From Achromobacter spanius (lineage in GTDB: Bacteria; Pseudomonadota; Gammaproteobacteria; Burkholderiales; Burkholderiaceae_B), in NCBI RefSeq assembly GCF_003994415.1, contig NZ_CP034689.1:4340001-4404000 (forward strand): a DNA stretch of 64,000 nucleotides. The letters are read 5' to 3'. The notes beneath the pieces were generated by a model. That model had not been told where the DNA came from. It was given only the letters and a program-made list of their open reading frames with translations, and did not search any database. This document shows positions 1 to 8,848 of this stretch, piece after piece. Made by a program: the position numbers and the translations under genes. Each line of letters starts with the position of its first letter. The first letter of the stretch is position 1.

Positions 1-697
1 GCGACGGCAGGATGCTTTCGCCGACGATCACCGCGGCCAGGCCGATCACGATGGTGCCGATGCCCATCGAAATATCCGAGCCGCCCTGCGTCTGTGCGAA
101 CAGCGCGCCGGCCAGCGCCACCAGCGCGTTGGACAACGCCATGCCGCCCAGGATCATGCGGCCGGTGTTGACACCCTGCGCGCGGGCCATGCGGCCGTTG
201 GAGCCGGTGGCGCGCAGCGCCAGGCCGCTTTGCGTGGCGAAGAACCAGTCCAGCGCCAGCTTCACCAGGATCACAATCACGATCAGGATCAACGGACGCG
301 CGACATAGTCGGAAATCCACTCCGGCTGCAAGATGGTGAACACGGTGGGTTCGGTGATCAGCGGAACGTTGGGCTTGCCCATGATGCGCAGGTTGATCGA
401 GTACAGCGCGATCATCATCAGGATGCTGGCCAGCAGATCCATGATCTTCAGCTTCACGTTCAACCAGCCCGTCACCAGCCCCGCCGCCGCGCCGGCGATG
501 GTGGCGATGACGGTAGCGGAAAACGGGTCGGTGCCCGACGCGATCAGCGTGGCACAGACGGCGCCGCCCAGCGGAAAGCTGCCGTCAACGGTCAGGTCGG
601 GGAAGCGCAGCAGGCGAAAGGAGATAAACACGCCCAAGGCCACCAGGCTGAAGATCAGCCCGATCTCCAACGCGCCTAACAACGAGAACAATGACAT
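1..697 (-). CDS. ABC transporter permease (TrpY-like), C-terminus beyond window
   Basis: Inner-membrane permease of an ABC importer in the BPD_transp_2 (LivH-like) family. It begins MSLFSLLGALEIGLIFSLVALG and shows repeated hydrophobic segments, including one around the FRLLRFPDLTVDGSF motif that is typical of permeases annotated as tryptophan/tyrosine-type uptake systems. About 232 codons are present, and the reading frame runs off the left edge without a stop, so the C-terminus and probably the ATPase gene lie outside. The start is an ATG at 697. The matching solute-binding protein lies upstream on the same strand with a terminator between them, so the permease may depend on read-through or its own promoter. 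The substrate is not shown by the sequence. Confidence 0.85.
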   Translation of the reverse strand, partial: MSLFSLLGALEIGLIFSLVALGVFISFRLLRFPDLTVDGSFPLGGAVCATLIASGTDPFSATVIATIAGAAAGLVTGWLNVKLKIMDLLASILMMIALYSINLRIMGKPNVPLITEPTVFTILQPEWISDYVARPLILIVIVILVKLALDWFFATQSGLALRATGSNGRMARAQGVNTGRMILGGMALSNALVALAGALFAQTQGGSDISMGIGTIVIGLAAVIVGESILPS

Positions 698-941
698 GGG
701 TTAAATCCAATCAGGGTAAGGATGGTGCATATTAAAGACTTGAAACGTCGGATTTCTTGCGTTCCGGCATCAGTTTTACCCGAGCTTTCGCAATAAACGT
801 TTCCCGGTTCGTCATTTTCTCGCGTTTCGCGCCCAAGCCTGCGCGCGCTTGCCGGCCGGGCCGAAAGCGATGTCGGTCAAAGCAAGGAAAGGGAGCAAAA
901 CAACAGGGGCCGGACCGCCGCGCGCCCCAAAAAAACCTAAC

Positions 942-977
942 AAAAACCCCGCGCACACCGCTCGGGCGTGGCGGGGT
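942..977 (-). terminator. Rho-independent terminator after the ABC binding-protein gene
   Basis: Read on the minus strand, a stem ACCCCGC/GCGGGGT (971-977 with 946-952) is followed at once by a run of five T. It lies 16 bases after the stop of the binding-protein gene and before the permease gene. It could act as a partial terminator that makes more binding protein than permease. Confidence 0.7.
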
Positions 978-992
978 CTGGCCGGTGGCGCT

Positions 993-1964
993 TTACTTCA
1001 CAACCACCGCGGCCGACTTGATGACGTCGTCCGACAGCGTCACGCCCTGCTTGGCGGCGGCGCCCGGGTTCACGTAGAGTTCCAGCTTGGAGATCGTTTC
1101 CGACGGAATCGCGCCGGGCTTTTCGCCCTTCAGAATGCGTACGACCACCCTGCCCGTCTGCATGCCCAGGTCGTGGTAGTTGATGCCCAGCGCCGCGATA
1201 CCGCCGCGCTTGACGCTGTCGGTGTCGGAGGCGATCAGCGGGATCTTGGCGTCGTTCCCCACCTTGACCAGGGATTCATACGCCGACACGACGTTGTTGT
1301 CGGTGTTGGTGTAGATGACATCGACCTTGCCGATCAGGCTGCGCGCAGCGGATGCCACGTCCACCGAACGCGGGGCGGCGGCTTCCACCAGGCTCATGCC
1401 CGACTTGGGCAAAATTTCCTGAAGCTTCTTCACCACCACGACCGAGTTGGCCTCGCCCGGGTTGTAGACGATGCCCACGCGCTTGGCGTTGGGCACGATT
1501 TTCTTGATCAGTTCAACCTGCTTTTCCAGCGCCAGCATGTCCGACACGCCGGTCACGTTGGTGCCCGTGGCGTCCATGCTCTTGACCAGTTGGGCGGCCA
1601 CGGGATCGGTCACGGCGGAATACACCACGGGCACGTCCTTGGTGGCGGCTACGACGGCCTGGGCCGACGGCGTGGCGATGGCCACGATGGCGTCCGGGCG
1701 GTCACCCACGAACTTGCGGGCGATCTGCGCGGCGGTGCCGTTGTTGCCCTGCGCGCTTTGGTACTGCCACTTCAGGTTCTTGCCGGATTCAAAACCGGCT
1801 TGCTTGAGGGCGTCTTGCACCCCGTCACGCACGGCATCCAGCGCCGGGTGCTCGACGATGGCCGTCACCGCCACCGATTTTTGCTGCGCGGACACCGGCG
1901 CGGCGATAGCCATTGCCAGCGCCATGGCGCCAACCGTCAGAAAATGTTTTTTTCCGATCAGCAT
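993..1964 (-). CDS. ABC transporter substrate-binding protein (ABC_sub_bind/TrpX family)
   Basis: Periplasmic solute-binding protein of 323 residues from the ABC_sub_bind family (PF04392 type), whose members are usually annotated as putative tryptophan/tyrosine or sugar-like ligand binders. The N-terminus (MLIGKKHFLTVGAMALAMAI...) is a signal peptide with likely cleavage after PVSA, before QQKSVAV. The body has the family pattern AIVEHPALDAVRDGVQDAL and IVYNPGEANS. The ATG at 1964 was chosen because AGGAG lies just upstream and the signal peptide starts there; the longer open frame has no such support. It pairs with the permease at 1-697. The ligand cannot be told from sequence. Confidence 0.9.
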   Translation of the reverse strand: MLIGKKHFLTVGAMALAMAIAAPVSAQQKSVAVTAIVEHPALDAVRDGVQDALKQAGFESGKNLKWQYQSAQGNNGTAAQIARKFVGDRPDAIVAIATPSAQAVVAATKDVPVVYSAVTDPVAAQLVKSMDATGTNVTGVSDMLALEKQVELIKKIVPNAKRVGIVYNPGEANSVVVVKKLQEILPKSGMSLVEAAAPRSVDVASAARSLIGKVDVIYTNTDNNVVSAYESLVKVGNDAKIPLIASDTDSVKRGGIAALGINYHDLGMQTGRVVVRILKGEKPGAIPSETISKLELYVNPGAAAKQGVTLSDDVIKSAAVVVK

Positions 1965-2233
1965 ACTAAGCTCCTTGAACCCTTGGTTTTGTTCATTACT
2001 ACAACTGCGCCGGCGGCTTCCCGCCGGTCGGTCAGCCGTAAAGCCGTATAGTCTAACTTGCCGCCAGACAAAAGAATTTGCGGGGAATCCCTGAAATGGT
2101 GCATGCCAATCAGGCATGCTCCAAGCCGGGACGCGCGGCGCCAATATACTAAATATCGCCACCCGGGCTCTTGCTGCCCCGCGCTTCATTCAGCAGCCCG
2201 GGCAACCCGTCAGACGCAACCAAAGGCCTCACC

Positions 2234-3190
2234 ATGATCAAACGCGCGCTGGGCCGTTCCGGCCTGCAAGTTCCCCCGCTGACCTTCGGCGGCAACGTCT
2301 TCGGCTGGACCGTTGACGAAGCCGGCGCCTTTTCCCTGCTGGACGCCATGGTGGACGCGGGCCTGAATTTCATCGACACGGCCGACGTGTATTCGCGCTG
2401 GGCTCCCGGCAACCAGGGCGGCGAATCTGAAACCCTGATCGGCAAATGGCTCAAGCGCTCGGGCAAGCGCGACCGCGTGATGATCGCCACCAAGGTCGGC
2501 ATGGAAATGGGCCCTGACGCGGTGGGCTTGTCGCCCGCGTACATCCGGCGCGCGCTGGAGGCCTCGCTGGCCCGGTTGCAGACCGACTACGTGGATTTGT
2601 ACCAGTCGCACAAGGACGACCAGGACACGCCGCTGACCGACACGCTGGCCGAATACGCCAAGCACATGGAAGCGGGCAAGGTGCGCGCCATTGGCGCGTC
2701 GAACTACACGGCGGTGCGCCTGTCCGAAGCGCTGATCGCGGCCGAACGCCACGACCTGCCGCGCTACGAAAGCATTCAGCCCGAATACAACCTGTACAAC
2801 CGCGCGTCCTTTGAATCCGGCTTGCAAAGCCTGGTGAAGACGCAGCAGATGGGCACGATCAACTACTACGCGCTGGCCAGCGGCTTTCTTAGCGGCAAGT
2901 ACCGCAGCGCGGCCGATGCCGGCAAAAGCGCGCGTGGCCAGAAGATTGTGGACACGTATCTGAACGAACGCGGCATGCGCATTCTGAAGGCGCTGGACGA
3001 AGTCTCGGAAGACGCCGGCTGCACGCCCGCGCAGGCCGCGCTGGCCTGGCAGATCGCGCAGCCGGGGATCACCTCGCCCATCGTCAGCGCCACGTCCCTG
3101 GCGCAGTTGGACGAACTGGTCAAGGCCGCCAGCCTGACGCTGACGCATGACCAGTTGACCAAGCTGACCCAGGCCAGCGAGTGGCGCTGA
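2234..3190 (+). CDS. Aldo/keto reductase
   Basis: NAD(P)H-dependent oxidoreductase of the aldo/keto reductase superfamily, 318 residues, close to the usual length. The catalytic tetrad is visible: Asp48 and Tyr53 in FIDTADVYSRW, Lys87 in IATKVG and His126 in DLYQSHKDD. It resembles the YajO/Tas-like group that reduces small aldehydes and ketones. The start at 2234 follows AAAGG at 2222-2226 and gives the normal N-terminus MIKRALGRSGLQVPPLTFGG. It is divergent from the ABC binding-protein gene and convergent with the TctC gene. No partner indicates a substrate. Confidence 0.92.
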   Translation: MIKRALGRSGLQVPPLTFGGNVFGWTVDEAGAFSLLDAMVDAGLNFIDTADVYSRWAPGNQGGESETLIGKWLKRSGKRDRVMIATKVGMEMGPDAVGLSPAYIRRALEASLARLQTDYVDLYQSHKDDQDTPLTDTLAEYAKHMEAGKVRAIGASNYTAVRLSEALIAAERHDLPRYESIQPEYNLYNRASFESGLQSLVKTQQMGTINYYALASGFLSGKYRSAADAGKSARGQKIVDTYLNERGMRILKALDEVSEDAGCTPAQAALAWQIAQPGITSPIVSATSLAQLDELVKAASLTLTHDQLTKLTQASEWR

Positions 3191-3200
3191 CGAGGGCCAA

Positions 3201-3226
3201 GCGCCGCTAGTGGGAACTAGCGGCGC
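3201..3226. terminator. Hairpin between convergent genes
   Basis: A perfect 11-bp stem (GCGCCGCTAGT with ACTAGCGGCGC, 3201-3211 and 3216-3226) encloses a 4-base loop in the 43-bp gap between the convergent aldo/keto reductase and TctC genes. No T-run follows on either strand, so it may act as a transcript 3'-end stabiliser or a weak terminator. Confidence 0.5.
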
Positions 3227-3233
3227 CCCCGCA

Positions 3234-4205
3234 TCAATCCAGCGTCACGCCGGAATCCTTCACCACTTTCGCCCAGCGAGCCACTTCGCTGTCAACGAAT
3301 TTGCCGAAGGCGGGGCCCGTCATGTTGGGCACCGCCGAGCCATTGCCGGCCCAGGTTTCCTTCAACTTCGGCGTGTTCAATGCCTTGGTGATTTCAGACG
3401 CCATCTTGTCGACGGCCTCTTGCGGCGTGCCGGCCGGCGCCCAGATGGCGTACCACGTGGAGACCACGTAATTCGGCACGCCCGCCTGGGCAGCGGTGGG
3501 CACGTCGGGCAAGGAAGCCGACCGTTCGGTGGCGGCCACGGCCAAGGGCTTGATTGCCCCCGCGCGGATGTGGCCGGCCGACGAACCCAGGCCGTCGAAC
3601 GCCATGTCCACCTGTCCGCCGATCAGCGCCGACAGCATAGGCCCCGCCCCCTGGTAGGGCACGTCGACTAACTTGATGCCAGTCTGCATGGCGAACAGCT
3701 CGCCCGCCAGATGGTGCGTACTGCCCTTGCCGGCCGTGCCGTAGTTGATTTCGCCGGGATGCTTCTTGGCATAGTCGATGAATTCCTGCAGCGTCTTGAC
3801 CGGCAGCTTGCCGGCGTTGATCACCACTACCTGGGGCGGCTGCGCCACCAGTGCCACGGGCACGAAGTCCTTCTGGATGTTGTAGCTGAGGTTTTTGTAG
3901 AGCGAGGGAGCCAGCGCATGGTGCGCGCCGCCCATGAAGAAGGTGTAGCCGTCGGGCTTGGCCTTGGCCGCCACACCGGCGCCCACCGTGCCGCCCGCGC
4001 CACCCTTGTTGTCGATGACGACCGTCTGGCCCAGTTGCATGGTCAGTTGCTGGGCCAGCGGACGGGCGAAGGTATCCGTGCCGCCGCCAGCGGGGAACGG
4101 AACAATCAAGGTGATGGCGCGCTCTGGCCATTGCGCGGCGGCCGTGCCGCCGAAACCCAGGGCTGCCACGGCGAATACGGCCGTGGCGATCGTGCGAACT
4201 TTCAT
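3234..4205 (-). CDS. Tripartite tricarboxylate transporter substrate-binding protein (Bug family)
   Basis: Periplasmic TctC/Bug-family binding protein of 323 residues. The signal peptide MKVRTIATAVFAVAALGFGG... probably ends at TAAAQ. The family pattern follows: WPERAITLIVPFPAGGGTDTFAR, VVIDNKGGAGG, and DGYTFFMGG. Members bind carboxylates or other small polar acids for TctAB-type carriers. No tctA or tctB is in the window, as is usual for Bug proteins. It lies after the terminator of the malonate operon, on the same strand. A malonate- or dicarboxylate-binding role is therefore suggested by position only. The start has AAGAGGAGACATT before the ATG. Confidence 0.93.
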   Translation of the reverse strand: MKVRTIATAVFAVAALGFGGTAAAQWPERAITLIVPFPAGGGTDTFARPLAQQLTMQLGQTVVIDNKGGAGGTVGAGVAAKAKPDGYTFFMGGAHHALAPSLYKNLSYNIQKDFVPVALVAQPPQVVVINAGKLPVKTLQEFIDYAKKHPGEINYGTAGKGSTHHLAGELFAMQTGIKLVDVPYQGAGPMLSALIGGQVDMAFDGLGSSAGHIRAGAIKPLAVAATERSASLPDVPTAAQAGVPNYVVSTWYAIWAPAGTPQEAVDKMASEITKALNTPKLKETWAGNGSAVPNMTGPAFGKFVDSEVARWAKVVKDSGVTLD

Positions 4206-4329
4206 AATGTCTCCTCTTGCTGCATCACGGGGACGGCGCGGTTGTCTGCGTCTCGTCTCTTGAATTTTTTATTGAATGAAGCTGCCAGGACTGCGTAGCG
4301 GGAATCGGGTCGGCGCTGCCTCCTTTGAA

Positions 4330-4359
4330 GAAAAAAATGCCGGCCCCTGAAGGCCGGCA
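4330..4359 (-). terminator. Rho-independent terminator of the malonate operon
   Basis: On the minus strand TGCCGGCC pairs with GGCCGGCA (4352-4359 with 4338-4345) and is followed by seven T. It lies just past the malonyl-CoA synthetase stop and separates that operon from the TctC gene. Confidence 0.85.
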
Positions 4360-4372
4360 CTGATGGTTGGCG

Positions 4373-5914
4373 TCAAAGCGCCTGATAGGTTTCGCGCAGC
4401 ACGTTCTTTTGCACCTTGCCCATGGTGTTGCGCGGCAGTTGGTCAACGATGTGCACGCGCTTGGGCACCTTGAAGTTCGCAATGCGCGACTTCAGTTCGC
4501 GCTGCATGGCATCCGCGTCCAGCGACACGCCGTCCTTGGGCACCACCACAGCGACGACGGCTTCGCCGAAGTCCGGATGCGGCACGCCGATGACGGCCGA
4601 TTCGGCCACGCCGGGCATGTCGTCGATCAGGGTTTCGATTTCCTTGGGATAGACGTTGAAGCCGCCCGAGATGATCAGGTCCTTGCTGCGGCCCACGATG
4701 GACAGCGTATCGGCGGGCACGTCGCGACCGGCGGATTCACCGCCCCAGCGGCCGACGTCGCCCGTCTTGAACCAGCCGTCTACGGTGAATTCCTCGCGCG
4801 TTTTTTCGGGCATGCGCCAGTAGCCTGAAAACACGTTGGGGCCGCGCACCTGCACATTGCCGATCTCGCCCGGCGCGAGCGCCACGCCCGCGTCATCCAC
4901 CACTCGCACCTGCACGCCCGGCAGCGCGCGGCCGACGGTGCCGGCCAGGCGTTCGCCCAGTTTCGGATCGTAGGGGTTGGACGTCAGCATGACGGTCTCG
5001 CTCATGCCGTAGCGTTCCAGAATGGCGTGGCCGCTGCGGGTCTTGAAGTCCGAGAAGGTCTCGGCCAGGAGCGGCGCCGAACCCGAGATGAACAAGCGCA
5101 TGTTGGCGCACACGGCGCGGTCAAAGCGCGGGTCGGCCAGCAGGCGCACGTAGTAGGTGGGCACGCCCATCATCACCGTACATTGCGGCAGGTAATGCAG
5201 CGCCTGGTCGGCGTCCAGCTTGGGCAGCCAGATCATTTTGGCGCCCGCCAGCAAGGCCCCGTGCGAAGCCACGAACAAGCCGTGCACGTGGAAGATGGGC
5301 AGCATGTGCAGCAGCACGTCGTCTTCGCGCCAGCCCCAGTATTCGTGCAGCACCTGCGCGTTGGCGGCCAGGTTGCCGTGCGACAGCATCGCGCCCTTGC
5401 TGCGGCCGGTGGTGCCGGACGTGTACAGAATGGCGGCCAGGTCGTCCGGCTTGCGCTCCACGGTCTTGAACGTTTGCGGCAGGCTGCCCGCGGCGTCCAG
5501 CAGCGTGCCCGTGCGGTCTTCGTCCAGCGTGTAGACGTGCGCGCAGCCGGCCTTGTCGGCGGCGCGCTGCACCCAGTCGCGGTTCTTGCTGGCGCAGACC
5601 ACGACGGCCGGCTCGGCATTGCCCAGGAAATATTCGATCTCGGCTTCGCGGTAGGCCGTGTTCAGCGGCAAATACACCAGGCCGGCGCGCAAGGTGGCCA
5701 GGTACAGCAGCAGCGCTTCCGGCGACTTCTCCACTTGCACCGCCACACGCGACCCGTCGGGCAGGTCCAGCGAGGTCAGCAGGTTGGCCAGGCACGCGGA
5801 GGCGCGATCGATGTCATCCCAGGTGTATTCAAGGTCGGGCGTTTCCAGCGCGACTTTGCTGCGGTCTGTGGGAAAGCCGCCTTGCAGGACAGCATATAGA
5901 TTGGCGTTGCTCAC
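4373..5914 (-). CDS. matB: Malonyl-CoA synthetase (AMP-binding)
   Basis: ATP-dependent malonate:CoA ligase of the ANL superfamily, cytoplasmic, 513 residues. The adenylation P-loop YTSGTTGRSKG lies at about 164-174 and the ERYGMSET motif at about 300-307. The C-terminal catalytic lysine is Lys500 in MGKVQK. The text AYREAEIEYFLGNAEP near residue 90 is typical of MatB-like enzymes. The start is a GTG at 5914, five bases after the stop of the upstream hydratase gene. It is the last gene of the operon with the GntR regulator and malonyl-CoA decarboxylase. Together these activate malonate and convert it to acetyl-CoA. Confidence 0.93.
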   Translation of the reverse strand: MSNANLYAVLQGGFPTDRSKVALETPDLEYTWDDIDRASACLANLLTSLDLPDGSRVAVQVEKSPEALLLYLATLRAGLVYLPLNTAYREAEIEYFLGNAEPAVVVCASKNRDWVQRAADKAGCAHVYTLDEDRTGTLLDAAGSLPQTFKTVERKPDDLAAILYTSGTTGRSKGAMLSHGNLAANAQVLHEYWGWREDDVLLHMLPIFHVHGLFVASHGALLAGAKMIWLPKLDADQALHYLPQCTVMMGVPTYYVRLLADPRFDRAVCANMRLFISGSAPLLAETFSDFKTRSGHAILERYGMSETVMLTSNPYDPKLGERLAGTVGRALPGVQVRVVDDAGVALAPGEIGNVQVRGPNVFSGYWRMPEKTREEFTVDGWFKTGDVGRWGGESAGRDVPADTLSIVGRSKDLIISGGFNVYPKEIETLIDDMPGVAESAVIGVPHPDFGEAVVAVVVPKDGVSLDADAMQRELKSRIANFKVPKRVHIVDQLPRNTMGKVQKNVLRETYQAL

Positions 5915-5919
5915 CTTGG

Positions 5920-6711
5920 TCAGTCTCCGGAAAAGGATGGATCTACGCCGGCCAGGAATGCGCGCACGCCTTCCTGGTGGTCCCGGCTTTCGGCATAGGA
6001 GAAATAATCTTGATATTCGTCTTCGGTCAAGGCGCCGCCTTGGGCAAGCCTGGCCGACAGGCGTTTATTGATGCGGGCGGCCAAGGGCGCGCCCTGGCAG
6101 ATGCGTTCAGCGCTGCGGCGCGCGGCGTCGGCAACCTGGTCATCTGGCACGATGCGCGTCAGCAAGCCCAGGCCATGGGCCTCGTCGGCGCCGAACACGC
6201 GGCCTTCCAGCAGGATGGCCAGCGTGGCCGCGCGCCCGACCAGCGCCAGCAGGCCGCGCATTTCATCGGGCGCCATGGGAAAACCCAGGCGGTTGATCGG
6301 CACGCCGAAACGGGCGGATGCGCCCGCGATGCGCAGGTCGCACTGGCTGGCAATTTCCAGCCCGCCGCCCACGCACACGCCTTCAATCTGCGCCACCACC
6401 GGATGCGGGCAACTGGCCACGGCTTGCAGGGCCGGCGCCAGGATGTCGCGGTGATAGCGCTGCACGCCCGCCATGTCGGCGCGTTGGGCGGGGAATTCGC
6501 GGATGTCGGCGCCTGCCGCGAAATTGCCGCCTTCACCGCGCACGATCACGCAGCCCAGGGCGTCGTCGGCCGACACGCGCGTGAACACGTCGCGCAGTTC
6601 GCCCCACATGCCCACCGTTATCGCGTTCAGGCGCCCCGGGTGCGATAGCGTCACCCAGGCCAAGGCCCCTTCGCGTTCCAGCCGCACGCGGCCGGTCACG
6701 TCTTGCGTCAT
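5920..6711 (-). CDS. Enoyl-CoA hydratase/isomerase family protein of the malonate operon
   Basis: Crotonase-fold protein of 263 residues. The oxyanion-hole segments are present (GGNFAAGADIREF and GVCVGGGLEIASQCD), but the usual hydratase glutamate pair is not clear, because the second segment reads GFPMAPDEMRGL. The reaction could be hydration, isomerisation or decarboxylation of an acyl-CoA. It sits between malonyl-CoA decarboxylase (54-nt gap) and malonyl-CoA synthetase (5-nt gap) in one operon. This suggests handling of malonyl-CoA or a related acyl-CoA, possibly a methylmalonyl-type substrate, but this is inference. Confidence 0.88.
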   Translation of the reverse strand: MTQDVTGRVRLEREGALAWVTLSHPGRLNAITVGMWGELRDVFTRVSADDALGCVIVRGEGGNFAAGADIREFPAQRADMAGVQRYHRDILAPALQAVASCPHPVVAQIEGVCVGGGLEIASQCDLRIAGASARFGVPINRLGFPMAPDEMRGLLALVGRAATLAILLEGRVFGADEAHGLGLLTRIVPDDQVADAARRSAERICQGAPLAARINKRLSARLAQGGALTEDEYQDYFSYAESRDHQEGVRAFLAGVDPSFSGD

Positions 6712-6765
6712 GTCCCCTACCCTTTTTTATTGATATGTCTTGCTGTCGTCGCCGGGCAATGGCAA

Positions 6766-8082
6766 TCAGGCCACGCGCCCCACCCCTCGGCTGACCTGGG
6801 GCTTGCCCTCGCCCAGGCGCGCCAGGTTGGTGTCCAGCTCGTCAAGGTCGTACAGGTAATTGACCATCAGCGCGCAGGATTGCTTGAGCCCCTTGGTGGA
6901 CGTATCAGCCGCCCAGTTCAAGCGTTCAATGCGGGCGCCGTTGCCCAGGTGAAAGCGCGCCACCGGGTCCAGCGGCAAGCCGTTTTTCATGGATTGCAGA
7001 TAGGTCGCCGCCAGGCGGAAGCCCGCGCGCTTGACCACGTCGGACGCTGGGCCCTGCGCGGCCTTGGCCAGACGAGACACCCAACGCTGCCCGTCGGGCA
7101 CGCCTTCGCGCTTGCGGTCCTTGGCGCGCGTTTTGTCTTCGCGCACGATGGCCTCCACGGCGTTGGCGTCCAGCTTGCCCAGCCAGTCCGAAAACCCGGG
7201 GATGGGCGACAGGGTGGCAAAGTTCTTCAGCTTGGGCAGTTCTTCCAGCAGTTGCTCGACCACGCGCTTAAGCAGGAAGTTGCCGAAGCTGATGCCCTTC
7301 AGGCCGGGCTGCGTGTTGGAAATGGAATAGAAGATGGCCCAGCGCGCCTTGTCCAGATCCTGCGGCGGCAAGCTGCTGTCCAGCAGCACCTGCACGTTGT
7401 CGGCCATATTGCTGGCAAACGCCACTTCCACGAAGATCAGCGGCACGCCCGGCATCTGCGGATGGAAATAGGCATAGCAACGGCGGTCGGGCGACACGCG
7501 GCGGCGCAGGTCATCCCATGATGTGATCTCGTGCACGGCTTCGTACAGAATCAGCTTTTCCAGCAGCGAGGCGGGCGAATCCCAGGTCAGCGGGCGCAGC
7601 TCCAGCAAGCCCACGTCAAACCATGCCGACAGCAGGCCTTCCAGTTCCTTGTCCAGCCCCTGGATGCCGGACACCTGCTTGCGCCAGCGCAGCATGTCCG
7701 CGCGCAGATCCACCAGGAAGCGCAGGCCCTGCGGCAAGGCGTTGAAGCGTTTGAACAGGCGCGTGCCCTCGCCGCCATCGCCGGGGAACGTGGCGCGCAC
7801 TTGCGCCAGGGCGGCCAGCATCAGCCGGCGGTCCTTGCCGTCGGCCGCGCTGTATTGCTCGCACCAGCGGCGCGCCAGCTTGTTGGCGGCCACGTCGGTC
7901 AGGCGCGCTTCGAACAGGCGGCGCACTTCGGATTCGCTGGGCAAACGGCCGCGCTCCCAGAGCTTGCCCAGGCGAGTCATCAGGCTGGCGCCTTCGGCCG
8001 CGGCGGCGGCATCGATCAGTTCGGGGTCGGGTTCAGGCGTGCGAGCGCCCCGCGCGGGCGCGAGATTGGCGGGTACGGACAT
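6766..8082 (-). CDS. matA: Malonyl-CoA decarboxylase
   Basis: Converts malonyl-CoA to acetyl-CoA and CO2; 438 residues, full length for the MCD family (PF05292 type). The N-terminal helical domain is followed by the acetyltransferase-like catalytic domain. Conserved stretches include YAYFHPQMPGVPLIFVEVAF, GISFGNFLLKRVVEQL and PVARFHLGNGARIERLNW. The ATG at 8082 has AGGAG seven bases upstream. It overlaps the 3' end of the GntR gene by 50 nt in another frame, so translation may be coupled. With the synthetase gene this gives the two-step route malonate to malonyl-CoA to acetyl-CoA. Confidence 0.95.
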   Translation of the reverse strand: MSVPANLAPARGARTPEPDPELIDAAAAAEGASLMTRLGKLWERGRLPSESEVRRLFEARLTDVAANKLARRWCEQYSAADGKDRRLMLAALAQVRATFPGDGGEGTRLFKRFNALPQGLRFLVDLRADMLRWRKQVSGIQGLDKELEGLLSAWFDVGLLELRPLTWDSPASLLEKLILYEAVHEITSWDDLRRRVSPDRRCYAYFHPQMPGVPLIFVEVAFASNMADNVQVLLDSSLPPQDLDKARWAIFYSISNTQPGLKGISFGNFLLKRVVEQLLEELPKLKNFATLSPIPGFSDWLGKLDANAVEAIVREDKTRAKDRKREGVPDGQRWVSRLAKAAQGPASDVVKRAGFRLAATYLQSMKNGLPLDPVARFHLGNGARIERLNWAADTSTKGLKQSCALMVNYLYDLDELDTNLARLGEGKPQVSRGVGRVA

Positions 8083-8785
8083 GGGCGGGCTCCTGGATAA
8101 CGATGGGATCGGTCAAAGCCGGGTCGGCGGCGTCTTCATTGGCCAATGCGCGCAGGGCTTCCAATTGGCGCATCAGATGGGTGTGGGCCAGCGTCTGGGC
8201 GGCGTCGCTGTCGTGCGCTTTGAGCGCTTCGAAAATGGCCAGGTGTTCGGCGCAGGACTGCTGGATGCGCCCGGGCCGCGCCAGGCTGCGGTGGCGCGAC
8301 AGGCTCAGCACCTTGCGCAGGTTGCCCACCATGTCCGACAGCCATTGGTTGCCGGCCAGCGCCTGCACGGCTTCGTGGATCAGGTAATTGGTTTGGTAGT
8401 AGGCGTCGATACGGCCAGCGCGCGCATGGCCGGCCAGTTCGGCGTGCAGCGGCTCAAGCGCGGCCAGTTCTACGTCCGAGGCCTTGCGCGCGGCTTCGAA
8501 GGCGCAGCGTCCTTCCAGCATGGCCATCAGCGGGAAGATGTCTTCCAGGTCTTGCGTGGACAGTTCGTTGACGAAGCAGCCGCGCCGAGGTTCCAGCCGC
8601 ACCAGCCCTTCGGTGGCCAGCACCTTCAGCGCTTCGCGCAAGGGCGTGCGGGAAATGCCCATTTCGCCGGCCAAGCGCAGTTCGTCGATCCACTCGCCAT
8701 TGCACAGCGCACGCGCGTGAATCATGGCGCGCAGGCGATCCGCGACTTCCAGGTAGAGGGCTTGACGGACGATGGGTTGGCTCAT
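8033..8785 (-). CDS. matR: GntR-family regulator with FCD domain (MatR-like)
   Basis: DNA-binding regulator of 250 residues. A GntR winged helix occupies about residues 8-70 (LRLAGEMGISRTPLREALKVLATEGLVRLEPRRGCFV), followed by an all-helical FCD effector domain with its metal/ligand histidines (for example IHEAVQALAGN and CAEHLAIFEAL). It is first in the operon with malonyl-CoA decarboxylase and synthetase, the arrangement of MatR in other proteobacteria. Malonate or malonyl-CoA is therefore the likely effector. The promoter region holds a 14-bp palindrome and a tandem repeat, both listed separately. The regulator probably represses its own operon. Confidence 0.9.
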   Translation of the reverse strand: MSQPIVRQALYLEVADRLRAMIHARALCNGEWIDELRLAGEMGISRTPLREALKVLATEGLVRLEPRRGCFVNELSTQDLEDIFPLMAMLEGRCAFEAARKASDVELAALEPLHAELAGHARAGRIDAYYQTNYLIHEAVQALAGNQWLSDMVGNLRKVLSLSRHRSLARPGRIQQSCAEHLAIFEALKAHDSDAAQTLAHTHLMRQLEALRALANEDAADPALTDPIVIQEPAHVRTRQSRARAGRSHA

Positions 8786-8808
8786 GGGGCGGGGCTGGAA
8801 TGGACGCC

Positions 8809-8844
8809 GTATGTGACGCTGTATGTGACGCTGTACGTGACGCC
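8809..8844. repeat. Three 12-bp tandem repeats upstream of matR
   Basis: GTATGTGACGCT occurs at 8809-8820 and 8821-8832, and GTACGTGACGCC at 8833-8844. The repeats lie between the predicted promoter and the matR start codon. The repeated TGTGAC core, about one helical turn apart, could bind a protein, or it may shape the mRNA leader. Confidence 0.8.
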
Positions 8845-8848
8845 GTAA

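Noticed and set aside
732..956. 74-residue open frame between the ABC permease and binding-protein genes
   Set aside because: No family resemblance and no ribosome-binding site; it overlaps the terminator region.
849..2051. 400-residue plus-strand frame over the ABC binding-protein gene
   Set aside because: His/Gly/Arg-rich composition typical of an antisense shadow; the opposite strand encodes a clear signal-peptide protein.
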